A stretch of 64,000 nucleotides of DNA, taken from assembly GCF_001887595.1 (NCBI RefSeq), contig NZ_CP017480.1, positions 372,001-436,000 of the forward strand. Reading direction: 5' to 3'. Shown in pieces: positions 28,536-36,668 of the stretch (positions within the stretch are counted from its first letter, which is position 1; every line of letters begins with the position of its first letter). A program made the translations under genes and the position numbers. The notes beneath the pieces are model-generated. The model had not been told where the DNA came from. It worked only from the letters and a program-made list of their open reading frames with translations, and made no database searches. This DNA comes from Luteibacter rhizovicinus DSM 16549. GTDB taxonomy: Bacteria; Pseudomonadota; Gammaproteobacteria; Xanthomonadales; Rhodanobacteraceae.

Positions 28536-28988
28536 TCAGCGAGGCGCGTGCAACCGCTGCAACAACTCCGCTTCGGTCAACGAAATCCCGCACGTCTCGG
28601 AAATATCCTTCGCCGAAGCGCCCTGGCGCGCGAGACGCTGGGCAAGCGCAAGCGCCCGATCTGTGGCCGCGCCCGGCTCACCCGCCACGGTCACGGCAGG
28701 ATTCCGGCGTACCTGGTCTTCGATATCGCCAAGGCGGTTCTCGAGACGGCGAAGCATCGCGGCGAGTGCATCGGGCGGAACGGCTGGCGTGGGCTCGTCG
28801 CGGATGTCACGGATGTCTTCGTAGGCGGACGTCGCGTTTGAGGTGGGCGTGGCCTGTGTCACCGGGGTCGCAGCCGGCGCGGCCGGAGTGGCCGACGGCG
28901 CCGTGCCGAAGCGGCGGAAAAGCAGCAGCAGGCCGACCAGGTTGAGGACGGCCAGTGCGATCAGCACGTATCCGATGACGGGGTTCAT
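28536..28988 (-). CDS. DUF2802 membrane-anchored protein, end of chemotaxis operon
   Basis: 150 residues. One N-terminal transmembrane helix (MNPVIGYVLIALAVLNLVGL and onward) is followed by an Ala/Pro/Thr-rich linker, a helical segment (LAAMLRRLENRLGDIEDQVR) and a C-terminal helix-turn-helix-like DUF2802 region (LARQGASAKDISETCGISLTEAELL). The same kind of gene follows cheW in Pseudomonas (PA1465 position). The function is unknown. The ATG at 28988 is chosen because upstream codons run into a REP. Confidence 0.85.
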   Translation of the reverse strand: MNPVIGYVLIALAVLNLVGLLLLFRRFGTAPSATPAAPAATPVTQATPTSNATSAYEDIRDIRDEPTPAVPPDALAAMLRRLENRLGDIEDQVRRNPAVTVAGEPGAATDRALALAQRLARQGASAKDISETCGISLTEAELLQRLHAPR

Positions 28989-29072
28989 GTGGTGATTCCC
29001 TGGAGAGCGGGGACACGTTAGCGCATCGTGGTGTTTCGTAGAAGCGCGATGTTTTGCGGGATCTTGGAGGCT

Positions 29073-29099
29073 GATCGCCGGCGTAGCCGGCTCCCACAA
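29073..29099. repeat. REP variant between cheW and DUF2802 gene
   Basis: GATCGCCGGCGTAGCCGGCT plus CCCACAA. The loop and stem differ from the main type (GCCGGC-GTA-GCCGGC) but the outer CTCCCACA end is shared. It lies within the motility operon, where it may affect mRNA processing between cheW and the last gene. Confidence 0.75.
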
Positions 29100-29143
29100 G
29101 AAGCAGGCCCCACAAAATGCAGGCCCATGGGAGCCTGGCCGGG

Positions 29144-29593
29144 TCAGGCTCTACAGAGCCTGGGAATGTCGATGAGGGCGATGAAGCCGTCGTCGCGGGT
29201 GATGACGCCGCTGACCGGGTCGTCGCGGCGAGTGGCGCGGCCCGGGGGCGGCGGTGCGACGTCGGCGGGGTTGAACTCGAGCATGTCGCCGATCACGTCG
29301 ATGCGCATGCCGACGATGCTGCCCGAGTCGTCGAAGACGATGACGCGCTGGGCGTCTTCGTCGGCGACGTCGATGCGACCTTCGAGGCCGAAGCGACGAC
29401 GGCCGTCGAGCACGGGCACGATCTGGCCGCGCAGGTTGACGATACCGAGGACATCCTCGGGCGCGCCCGGCACGGGGGTGATGTCGCCGCAGCGGATCAC
29501 CTCACGTACGCTGGCCAGGGACACCGCATAGCGCTGCCCCTTCAGGGAAAATCCAAGCCAGGCACCACGCCCGTCGCGTTGGGGTTCGGTCAC
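29144..29593 (-). CDS. cheW: CheW chemotaxis coupling protein
   Basis: 149 residues, a CheW fold linking receptors to CheA. Typical segments are LGFSLKGQRYAVSLASVREV, ITPVPGAPEDVLGIVNLRGQ and PVLDGRRRFGL. The GTG at 29593 overlaps the stop of the preceding parP (GTGA) and starts where homology starts. Confidence 0.93.
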   Translation of the reverse strand: MTEPQRDGRGAWLGFSLKGQRYAVSLASVREVIRCGDITPVPGAPEDVLGIVNLRGQIVPVLDGRRRFGLEGRIDVADEDAQRVIVFDDSGSIVGMRIDVIGDMLEFNPADVAPPPPGRATRRDDPVSGVITRDDGFIALIDIPRLCRA

Positions 29594-30159
29594 GGGCCCA
29601 GCTCCTTTTCCAGCCATTCGATCAGCGCCGCGGTACCGACCACGCCGCACTTGGGTTCTTGGGACATGCCAGCGAGCCACGGACGCGTGGTCGCGCCCTT
29701 GCGCCATTGGATCGCCGTGGCGTCGAGTTCCACCGGCTCTTCGTCGACGATGCAGGCCAATGCCCAGGCACGGTCGCCCAGCAGGATCAGGGTGGGCGAA
29801 TGCGCGCCAGCCATGTCCGGCGAGAGGATCGCAGCGAGGTCGGCCACGCGTGCGACACCACTCGGATGGCGCCAGCGTCCGAGGCAAATCGGATTCGTCG
29901 TGTTCGGCGGCGTCAACGGCGGCATCGGCAGCATATGGGTGATATCGGACATCGGCACGGCAAGACGCACGCCGGCCGCAAGACAGAGCAGATAGCGGCT
30001 ATCGGCCGACGTCGGCGGCTCGGCGTTTGGCACGGTGCGCCAGGGGTCGATCGAAACGACCTTGACCTCGGCGTCCGGTGCCGGTGCAGGCAAGGCAGGT
30101 GTCAGCAGCTCCGCCAGGTAGTCGGCGACGATCTGCTCGGCGTCCTGCAGGGCGCGCAT
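29590..30159 (-). CDS. parP: ParP-like CheW-domain protein
   Basis: 189 residues. A Pro/Ala-rich N-terminal part (about 1-55) precedes a CheW-like domain beginning SRYLLCLAAGVRLAVPMSDI. By position, directly after the ParA-like gene and before cheW, it corresponds to ParP, which ties chemotaxis arrays to the cell pole by binding ParC and CheA. This is known from Vibrio and Pseudomonas and inferred here. The start may be GTG 30162 or ATG 30159; both overlap the parC stop. Confidence 0.85.
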   Translation of the reverse strand: MRALQDAEQIVADYLAELLTPALPAPAPDAEVKVVSIDPWRTVPNAEPPTSADSRYLLCLAAGVRLAVPMSDITHMLPMPPLTPPNTTNPICLGRWRHPSGVARVADLAAILSPDMAGAHSPTLILLGDRAWALACIVDEEPVELDATAIQWRKGATTRPWLAGMSQEPKCGVVGTAALIEWLEKELGP

Positions 30160-30947
30160 CACGCCGCCGCATCCGCGACGGAGGTGGCCGGCGAGGCCAG
30201 CAATTCGTCGAGCAACTGCCGGTAAGCCAGGCCACCGCGACGCGCAGCTGGCCAGGATGCCAGGGGCACGCCCGCCGCGCTCGCTTCACGAATCTGCGTA
30301 TCGGTCGGGATAACGGCGTGGCTGACGCCGTCGCTGTACTTCTCGCGCAGTTGCTCGAGGCAGGCTCGCGAGGCATGCGTGCGTGCGTCGAACATCGTCG
30401 GCACGATGGTGCGCGGCAGCGGTCGGCCGCGCGAGCGCTCGATCATGGACAGGCTGCGCAGCATGCGCTCGAGACCTGCGAGGGCCAGTGCTTCGGTCTG
30501 CGTCGGCACGAGCAAGCGGTCGCTCGCGGCCAGCGCGTTGACCATCAATACGCCGAGGGTCGGCGGGCAGTCGAGCAAGACGTGATCGAAATCACTGGCG
30601 AGTTCGGCGAGCGCCTTGGCAAGGATCAAGCCCATGCCCGGCCGTGTGCCGAGCTGGCGATCCAGCGTGATCATCGCCGCGGACGCCGGCAGCACGCTGA
30701 GGTGATCCCACTTCGTGGCATGCACGAGCGTGCCAGCTGGCAACGGATTGCCACCGATGCCGAACAGGTCGTAGACGCTGCCATGCGCGCCACCTTCGAC
30801 GCCGATGTAGCCGGACAGCGAGGCGTGCGGATCCATGTCGATCAGCAGCGTGCGCTTGCCGGAAGCAGCGAGAAGACTACCTAACGCAACGGTCGTCGTG
30901 GTCTTGCCTACCCCACCTTTCTGGTTGGAGACCGCCCAGACGCGCAT
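30159..30947 (-). CDS. parC: ParC, ParA/Soj-family ATPase for polar chemotaxis arrays
   Basis: 262 residues. It has the deviant Walker A motif SNQKGGVGKTTTTVALGS, the switch LLIDMDPHASLSGYIG and the DHVLLDCPPTLGVL motif of ParA proteins. In polar flagellates this family member positions CheA-receptor arrays at the old pole, and the location within the che operon supports that over plasmid partitioning. The start overlaps the motD stop (TGATG). Confidence 0.92.
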   Translation of the reverse strand: MRVWAVSNQKGGVGKTTTTVALGSLLAASGKRTLLIDMDPHASLSGYIGVEGGAHGSVYDLFGIGGNPLPAGTLVHATKWDHLSVLPASAAMITLDRQLGTRPGMGLILAKALAELASDFDHVLLDCPPTLGVLMVNALAASDRLLVPTQTEALALAGLERMLRSLSMIERSRGRPLPRTIVPTMFDARTHASRACLEQLREKYSDGVSHAVIPTDTQIREASAAGVPLASWPAARRGGLAYRQLLDELLASPATSVADAAA

Positions 30948-31912
30948 CAGCGATTACCCCCTGCAGGAGTCGCCGTTGCGATCGGTGCGGGAGCCACCGT
31001 CGGAGCCGTCGCCGCACCGACGACGGGAAGACGATCGGCATCGCTATAGAAACGCGCCGGCTCAGCCTTGTCGCTCATCACGACGATGAGCACGCGGCGA
31101 TTGCGATTGCGGCCTTCGTCGGTACCGTTGTCGGTGGTCGGACGAAACTCGCCCCAGCCGACGATGCCGACACGATGCGGATCGACGCCACTGGTCGTCA
31201 GCAGGCGTGCCACCGTCGCCGCACGGGCGGCCGACAATTCCCAGTTCGAAGGGAAGGTCGCCGTCGCGATGGGCGTGTTGTCGGTGTAGCCCTCGATGCG
31301 CATGGCGTTCGGGAACGGGCCGAGGATGCCGGCGAGCTTGCGCAGCACGTCTTCGGCGGTGCCCTGCAGCCTGGCCACGCCGACGGGAAAGAGGATGTCG
31401 GTACGGACTTCGATCTCGAGCCAGTCCTTGGTCTGGCGCACGCTGACCAGGTTCTTGTCGATCAGCGGCTTCATCGCGCGCTGCACTTCGTCGGAGATCT
31501 GGCTGAGGCTGGCGTCCTCGGTCTTGCCGACCGTGGTATTCGCCGCCGTCGCGGTATTGATGCTCGCCGATTCCTGTCGCGTGGGAGCGGCGCCTTCGTG
31601 CCCCGGCAGAGGCAGGTTGCGTGGCGGAATCGGCACGTCGATCTTGGCAATGGGGGCAGCGGCCGGCGCGCGCGACTGGTTCGGCAGCGGCACCTGCGCG
31701 GCGGGCGTCGCCTCGCGGATCGGCTCGATGACCTTGCCGGTGCCGTTGAAAGCCTCGTTGATCGACTGCGCCATGACGCGGAACTTGGTTTCGTTCACGG
31801 CCGAGACCGCATACATCACCACGAATAACGCCAGCAGCAGCGTGATCAGATCCCCGTAGGGAATCGCCCAGCGCTCGTGGTTGATGTGTTCTTCGTGGTG
31901 GCGCCGCTTCAC
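30947..31912 (-). CDS. motD: MotD, MotB-type stator subunit
   Basis: 321 residues. One transmembrane helix contains the stator Asp (PYGDLITLLLALFVVMYAVS). A long Pro/Ala linker is followed by a C-terminal OmpA-like peptidoglycan-binding domain with IEGYTDNTPI, NWELSAARAATVARLL and GWGEFRP. It anchors the proton-driven stator to the wall. It begins with GTG overlapping the motC stop. The N-terminus RRHHEEHINHERWAIPYGD is typical of MotD. Confidence 0.94.
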   Translation of the reverse strand: MKRRHHEEHINHERWAIPYGDLITLLLALFVVMYAVSAVNETKFRVMAQSINEAFNGTGKVIEPIREATPAAQVPLPNQSRAPAAAPIAKIDVPIPPRNLPLPGHEGAAPTRQESASINTATAANTTVGKTEDASLSQISDEVQRAMKPLIDKNLVSVRQTKDWLEIEVRTDILFPVGVARLQGTAEDVLRKLAGILGPFPNAMRIEGYTDNTPIATATFPSNWELSAARAATVARLLTTSGVDPHRVGIVGWGEFRPTTDNGTDEGRNRNRRVLIVVMSDKAEPARFYSDADRLPVVGAATAPTVAPAPIATATPAGGNR

Positions 31913-32649
31913 GAAAGGAATCCCTGGAGCTTGCTTTCAATGTGCCGCGGGTTGTCGCCCTGGGCGATCGAAACCAGGCCTTCCACAAGGATTTCGCGCA
32001 TCTGCGAGCGCAGGCGGGCGAGGCCTTTCAGTCGTGATGCCATGGGCAAGGCGAGCAGGTTGGCCAGGCCGATACCGTAGATCGTCGCGACGAAGGCCGC
32101 GGCGATGCCATGACCGAGCTTGCTCGGGTCGGCGAGATTCTGCATGACCGACATCAGGCCCATGACGGCGCCGATGATGCCCATCGTCGGCGAATACGCA
32201 CCGGCGTTCTCGAAGACCTTGGCGGCTTCGATGTCGGTGTGTTCGCGTGCGTAGACTTCCACTTCGAGCACGGAACGCATGGCGTCCGGCTCGGTGCCGT
32301 CGACGAGCAGTTGCAGCCCCTTGCGGATGAAGGGATCGGATTCACGCTCGATTGCCGGCTCCAGGCCGAGCAGGCCCGTGCGACGGGAAATCTCGCTCCA
32401 GCCGACGATGCGGCTGACCAGATTCTCCGACTCGATGTCCGGTGGGCGATACACCCAGGGCAGCATGGTCCAGGCGCGCTTGAGCACCGGGCCGGGCGTT
32501 TGCACCAGCAGCGCGGCGAGCGTGCCGAGGAAGACGATGACGAACGCCGCCGGGTTCCACAGGGCATCGAGGCTCGAGCCCTTGAGGATGGTGCCCACGA
32601 TGATGACCACGAAAGCCAGGATCGTTCCGACGACGCTCACGATATCCAT
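31909..32649 (-). CDS. motC: MotC, MotA-type stator subunit
   Basis: 246 residues with four transmembrane segments. The cytosolic loop between helices 2 and 3 carries charged residues for contact with FliG. The conserved Pro-containing helices are at GAYSPTMGIIGAVMGLMSVM and ATIYGIGLANLLALPMASRL. It forms the proton channel with MotD. It starts one base after the cheA stop. Confidence 0.94.
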   Translation of the reverse strand: MDIVSVVGTILAFVVIIVGTILKGSSLDALWNPAAFVIVFLGTLAALLVQTPGPVLKRAWTMLPWVYRPPDIESENLVSRIVGWSEISRRTGLLGLEPAIERESDPFIRKGLQLLVDGTEPDAMRSVLEVEVYAREHTDIEAAKVFENAGAYSPTMGIIGAVMGLMSVMQNLADPSKLGHGIAAAFVATIYGIGLANLLALPMASRLKGLARLRSQMREILVEGLVSIAQGDNPRHIESKLQGFLS

Positions 32650-32650
32650 A

Positions 32651-34819
32651 TCAGACAGCCATCCTTAGTGAAGGCAGCACCTGGCCCGCATCGTCGGCGA
32701 GGCCGGCGAGGTCGAGCACGAGGGAGATGCGGCCATCGCCGGTGATCGTCGCGCCTGCGACGCCCGGGACATCCTTGAGGAACGGACCCAGCGGCTTGGC
32801 CATGACGTCTTCGCGGCCGAGCACTTCGTCGACCAGGCAACCGAGTGTCTGGTGGCCGATCTGCACGACGACGACGTGACCGCCCTTCCCCGCCGCGCCG
32901 GCCCAGTTGCCGAGGTCGGCAAGCGGCAGCGCGCGCTGGCGATGCGAGGCGACAATGCGACCGTCCAGTTCCTGGATCTGGCCCGGCACGAGTTCGAACA
33001 CTTCGGTGACGTTGGACAACGGCAGCGACAGCAGGCGATTACCGACGCGAACCATGAGCACGCGCATGATCGCCAGGGTAAGCGGTACCGAGAGACGGAC
33101 CGTGCTGCCATGGCCGACGCGCGAGTCGATCGAGAGCGTGCCGCCGAGTTCGACGATCTTGGTCTTGACCACGTCCATGCCGACGCCTCGGCCGGAAATA
33201 TCCGAGACCTCGGCCGCGGTGGAGAAACCGGGACGGAAGACGATTTCGTAGCACTCGCGCTCATCCAGACGCGCCGCCTGCTCTTCGTCCATCAGGCCTT
33301 TTTCGACGGCCTTCCGACGCAGGACCTCGGGATCCATGCCCTTGCCGTCGTCGGTGACGGTGATGACGATGCGGTCGCCGAACTGGCCGGCGGCCAGGCG
33401 AACCGTGCCGGAGCGCGATTTGCCGGCGCGTTCACGCACGTCGGGCATCTCGATGCCGTGGTCTACCGCGTTGCGAAGCAGGTGCACCAGCGGATCGGCC
33501 AGCGCCTCGACCACGGTACGGTCGATATCGGTGTCTTCGCCCTCGGTGACCAGCTCGATGTCCTTGCCGAGCTGACGCGCGAGGTCGCGGATGATGCGGG
33601 GGAAACGCGAGAAGAGTTTGCCCACCGGCTGCATGCGCATGCGCAACACGGCGTTCTGCAGATCTTCGGCGACGCGCTCGAGTTCACCGATGGCGCGTTC
33701 CATCGGGTCGTTCGTGCCGCGCGGCGCGAGATTGGTCAGGCGGTTGCGGACGAGTACCAGCTCGCCTGCGGCATCGACGAGGCTGTCGAGGCGGAAGGTG
33801 TCGACGCGGACGGTGGTGTCGGCCGTTGACGAGGCGCGTTTTTCGGTGGTGGCTGTGGGTTTTGCGGTGGGAGCCGGTTTTGCTGGTGGGGTTGCGGCGG
33901 CGGGGATCGCCGATGAATCGGCTCCTACAGGGGTAGTGGACGCTACGGCGGGTTGGATCGCCGATGAATCGGCTCCTGCAACAGCGGTGGCCGGCGTGAG
34001 CGTGCCGGGGGCGGCGGTGCCGTGGAGGCTGTCTAGGAGGGCCTCGAATTCGTCGTCGCTGATGGCGTTGGGATCGGCGGCGGGCATCGCCGCCGAAGCG
34101 GCTCCCACAGATGGCGCTTCGGCGATCGGTGTTGCGGTGGCCGGGATCGCCGCTGAAGCGGCTCCCACATTTGCCGCCGCCCCTGCAGGGGCGGCGGCAT
34201 CGGCGCCGGGGGCACCGGTGCCGTAGAGCGAATCCAGCAGCGCTTCGAATTCATCGTCGTTGATCGTGCCCGAAGGTGTCGAGGCCGGTGCGCGGTCGTT
34301 GCGCGCGGCGTCGAGCATGGCTTCGAATTCGTCTTCGATCGGATCGTAGGGGCGCTGCGACGACACGGCGGGGGCGCTGGTCGACGCCGGCGTCGACATC
34401 ACCGGCGACAGCGCCACCGGCGGTGCGGAGCCGGCACGACCCGGAATCAGCAGGCGGTCGAGCACGGAGCGAGGCGCGGGCTCGGCGGGAACGCCCGCGT
34501 CGGCCGCACGCATCATGTCGTTGAGGAGGTCCAGCGACTCGAGCAGCGCATCCATGAAGCCGGGGTTCAACACCACCGCGCCGTTACGGGCCTCGTTGAG
34601 GAGGTCCTCGGCGCGGTGGCACAGCTCCACCATGGCGTTGAGGCCCAGAAAGCCCGCACCGCCCTTCACGGTATGGAACGCGCGGAAGACCGCGTTCAGC
34701 AGCTCGGCGTCCCCCGGCGAGGCTTCGAGATCCACGAGCTGTTCGCCCAGGCTCTCGAGCAGTTCGCGTGCTTCGATCAGGAAGACATTGAGCAGCTCGT
34801 TGTCCAGCTCCACGCTCAT
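32651..34819 (-). CDS. cheA: CheA chemotaxis histidine kinase with unusual linker
   Basis: 722 residues. The HPt domain (about 1-105) has the phospho-His at 49 (AFHTVKGGAG). No P2 domain is recognisable. Residues 110-335 form an Ala/Pro-rich linker with three related peptides, EDEFEAMLD (162-170), DDEFEALLDSLYG (188-200) and DDEFEALLDSLHG (255-267), plus four REP-encoded segments. Dimerisation and the HATPase domain follow (LLRNAVDHGIEMPD, DDGKGMDPEVL, SGRGVGMDVV), then the CheW-like regulatory domain (about 580-722). It phosphorylates CheY. The start MSVELDNELL at 34819 is eight bases after the cheZ stop. Confidence 0.95.
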   Translation of the reverse strand: MSVELDNELLNVFLIEARELLESLGEQLVDLEASPGDAELLNAVFRAFHTVKGGAGFLGLNAMVELCHRAEDLLNEARNGAVVLNPGFMDALLESLDLLNDMMRAADAGVPAEPAPRSVLDRLLIPGRAGSAPPVALSPVMSTPASTSAPAVSSQRPYDPIEDEFEAMLDAARNDRAPASTPSGTINDDEFEALLDSLYGTGAPGADAAAPAGAAANVGAASAAIPATATPIAEAPSVGAASAAMPAADPNAISDDEFEALLDSLHGTAAPGTLTPATAVAGADSSAIQPAVASTTPVGADSSAIPAAATPPAKPAPTAKPTATTEKRASSTADTTVRVDTFRLDSLVDAAGELVLVRNRLTNLAPRGTNDPMERAIGELERVAEDLQNAVLRMRMQPVGKLFSRFPRIIRDLARQLGKDIELVTEGEDTDIDRTVVEALADPLVHLLRNAVDHGIEMPDVRERAGKSRSGTVRLAAGQFGDRIVITVTDDGKGMDPEVLRRKAVEKGLMDEEQAARLDERECYEIVFRPGFSTAAEVSDISGRGVGMDVVKTKIVELGGTLSIDSRVGHGSTVRLSVPLTLAIMRVLMVRVGNRLLSLPLSNVTEVFELVPGQIQELDGRIVASHRQRALPLADLGNWAGAAGKGGHVVVVQIGHQTLGCLVDEVLGREDVMAKPLGPFLKDVPGVAGATITGDGRISLVLDLAGLADDAGQVLPSLRMAV
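33905..34169. repeat. Four REP elements inside cheA, all in one frame
   Basis: Copies at 33905-33930, 33956-33980, 34085-34110 and 34145-34169. The first two are the GCCGATGAATCGGCTCC type, the others GCCGCNGAAGCGGCTCC. Starts are 51, 129 and 60 bp apart, all multiples of three. On the coding strand they give VGADSSAIPA, AGADSSAIQP, VGAASAAMPA and VGAASAAIPA. They sit only in the flexible linker of CheA, so the kinase stays intact. Confidence 0.93.
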
Positions 34820-34826
34820 ACGGCGC

Positions 34827-35471
34827 TCAGAACCCGAATTCGCTGAGCAGTCGATCCACTTCGTCCTGGCTGACCTTGTCCGGGGCCGGTGCGTGTGCGC
34901 CACCGGCCAGCGAACCAGTGAGACGCACCAGTTCGACCAGCGACGACTCCACCTTGGCCATGAACGATTCGACCTGCGCGACGCGCTGGCCGGACAGATC
35001 CTGCCAGGACTGGGCCTCGACCATCTCGCCCAGGCCGATGTCGCAGCTCTGCGCGAAATCGCCGACGCGCACGGCCAGGGCCGTCGCATTCGGTGCGAAG
35101 GCCGGATCGGCGTGATCGAGCACCAGCACTTCGTCGGCCTGCTTGGCCAGCGCCTGCGCCTGAGGACGCAGCCTGTCGCTGAAATCGAGGGTGCGGTGAG
35201 CCGCCTGTGAGCTCATCTCGAGCACGTCGCGCAGGTGTTTGCGCGCATCGCTCATGTTGCCCGGCACGCCATCGCTGGAGATATCGGAGGCCAGACGGCG
35301 GACCGACTCGTGCAGATCGCGCGCAAGATGGCCCAGGGCCAGGAACAGGTGCTGTTCACGGCTGCGCAGGAGGCGATCGAGCGCCTGTTCGAAGGCGACG
35401 CTGTCATCGGCGTCGAGCAACTCGCGCAGCTCGGGAACGACCTCGTGGCCGGGGTTAAGCATGGTATTCAT
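34827..35471 (-). CDS. cheZ: CheZ, CheY-P phosphatase
   Basis: 214 residues, an all-helical dimer. The catalytic helix region includes EMVEAQSWQDLSGQRV, where the Gln of DLSGQRV is the expected active residue. The C-terminal CheY-binding tail is SQDEVDRLLSEFGF. It removes phosphate from CheY. The ATG at 35471 is spaced six bases from AAGGGA; the ATG at 35477 is too close to it. It follows cheY after 10 bp. Confidence 0.94.
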   Translation of the reverse strand: MNTMLNPGHEVVPELRELLDADDSVAFEQALDRLLRSREQHLFLALGHLARDLHESVRRLASDISSDGVPGNMSDARKHLRDVLEMSSQAAHRTLDFSDRLRPQAQALAKQADEVLVLDHADPAFAPNATALAVRVGDFAQSCDIGLGEMVEAQSWQDLSGQRVAQVESFMAKVESSLVELVRLTGSLAGGAHAPAPDKVSQDEVDRLLSEFGF

Positions 35472-35481
35472 CGTCATTCCC

Positions 35482-35871
35482 TTAGCCCGCAGCCGCGGCG
35501 AGTCGTTCGAAGATCTTGTCGAGCTTTTCCTTCAGCGTGACCGCCGTGAACGGCTTGACCACGTAGCCGTTCACGCCGCTCTGCGCGGCGGCGATGATCT
35601 GGTCGCGATTGTTCTCGGCCGTGACCATCAGCACCGGCATCGACTTCAGCGCGGCGTCCGCGCGGATCGCGCGAAGCAGGTCGATGCCCGTCATGTTGGG
35701 CATGTTCCAGTCGGTCACCACCAGGTCGAAAGGCTGGGCACGCAACATCGTGAGCGCCGCGTTGCCGTCTTCAGCCTCCTGGATGAGGGTGTTCGTAAAT
35801 CCCAGCTCGACCAGGAGATTCCTGACGATGCGTCGCATGGTGGAGAAATCGTCCACCACGAGGATTTTCAT
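35482..35871 (-). CDS. cheY: CheY chemotaxis response regulator
   Basis: 129 residues, single receiver domain. It has the acidic pocket in [12 protein letters not shown], phospho-Asp in [12 protein letters not shown], the switch Thr in LMVTAENN and the Lys in GYVVKPFT. CheY-P binds FliM to change motor rotation. The ATG at 35871 matches family N-termini; a TTG four codons upstream is possible. A hairpin (GACGGCA, loop, TGCCGTC) lies at 35919-35938 before the gene. Confidence 0.95.
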   Translation of the reverse strand: MKILVVDDFSTMRRIVRNLLVELGFTNTLIQEAEDGNAALTMLRAQPFDLVVTDWNMPNMTGIDLLRAIRADAALKSMPVLMVTAENNRDQIIAAAQSGVNGYVVKPFTAVTLKEKLDKIFERLAAAAG

Positions 35872-35936
35872 GTTCTTGTCCAAAACTCGTCTCCGCCTGA
35901 CTGCGCGTTCTTACCGGCGACGGCACCGTAATGCCG

Positions 35937-36668
35937 TCAATGCTTGTCTTTCCAACCCGTCATGCGTGCGCGGAGGCGAATCAGGGCCTGGCCATGGATC
36001 TGGCACACCCGCGATTCACTCACACCCAGCACCGCACCGATTTCCTTCAGATTGAGCTCTTCATCGTAGTACAGCGACATCACCAGCTTCTCGCGTTCGG
36101 GCAGGCCGTCGATGGATTGGGCCAGCGCATCGCGCAAGCCGTCCTGTTCGAAGATCCCTTCCGGCCCCGCGGCATCCGGGTCCGCGACATCGATCGCCGC
36201 GCCTTCGTCGCCTTCGGGCGCCGTAAGACTGAGCAACCGCGCGCTCGCCGCGTCGGCCAGGATCTGGTTGTACTCCATGGCGTCGATGCCCAGCCGCTTC
36301 ATCACCTCGGCGTCTTCGGCATCACCACCTGTCTCGTTCTCGATCTGCCTCGTTACTTCAGCCACCTCGCGCAACTTCCGGTGCACGGAGCGGGGGGTCC
36401 AGTCCGTCTTGCGCAGTTCGTCCAGCATCGCGCCCCGTATGCGGATACCCGCATAGGTCTCGAAACTGGCCGCGCGAGTCGGCGAGTAATTTCTTGCGGC
36501 CTCCAGCAGTCCGATCATCCCGGCCTGCATGAGGTCGTTTGCATCCACGCTTGGCGGCAGCCGGCCCATCAGGTGATAGGCGATCCGGCGCACCAGCGGC
36601 GCGTGGGTTCGTACCAATTGATCCGCCGGGATTCGCGTGACTTCAAGGTATTCCGTCGCAACGCTCAC
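35937..36668 (-). CDS. fliA: FliA, flagellar sigma-28 factor
   Basis: 243 residues with regions 2 (LVRRIAYHLMGRLPPSVDAN, DLMQAGMIGLLEAARNY), 3 and 4 (LPEREKLVMSLYYDEELNLK, GVSESRVCQIHGQALIRLR). It directs late flagellar transcription, including fliC, whose upstream site at 59.6 kb fits its consensus. It starts with GTG overlapping the flhG stop. No flgM is in the window. Confidence 0.96.
   Translation of the reverse strand: MSVATEYLEVTRIPADQLVRTHAPLVRRIAYHLMGRLPPSVDANDLMQAGMIGLLEAARNYSPTRAASFETYAGIRIRGAMLDELRKTDWTPRSVHRKLREVAEVTRQIENETGGDAEDAEVMKRLGIDAMEYNQILADAASARLLSLTAPEGDEGAAIDVADPDAAGPEGIFEQDGLRDALAQSIDGLPEREKLVMSLYYDEELNLKEIGAVLGVSESRVCQIHGQALIRLRARMTGWKDKH

Noticed and set aside
33905..34169. 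CRISPR-like array because of short repeats with spacers
   Set aside because: Only four units of two variants with irregular spacing inside a coding gene; the units match the dispersed REP family.
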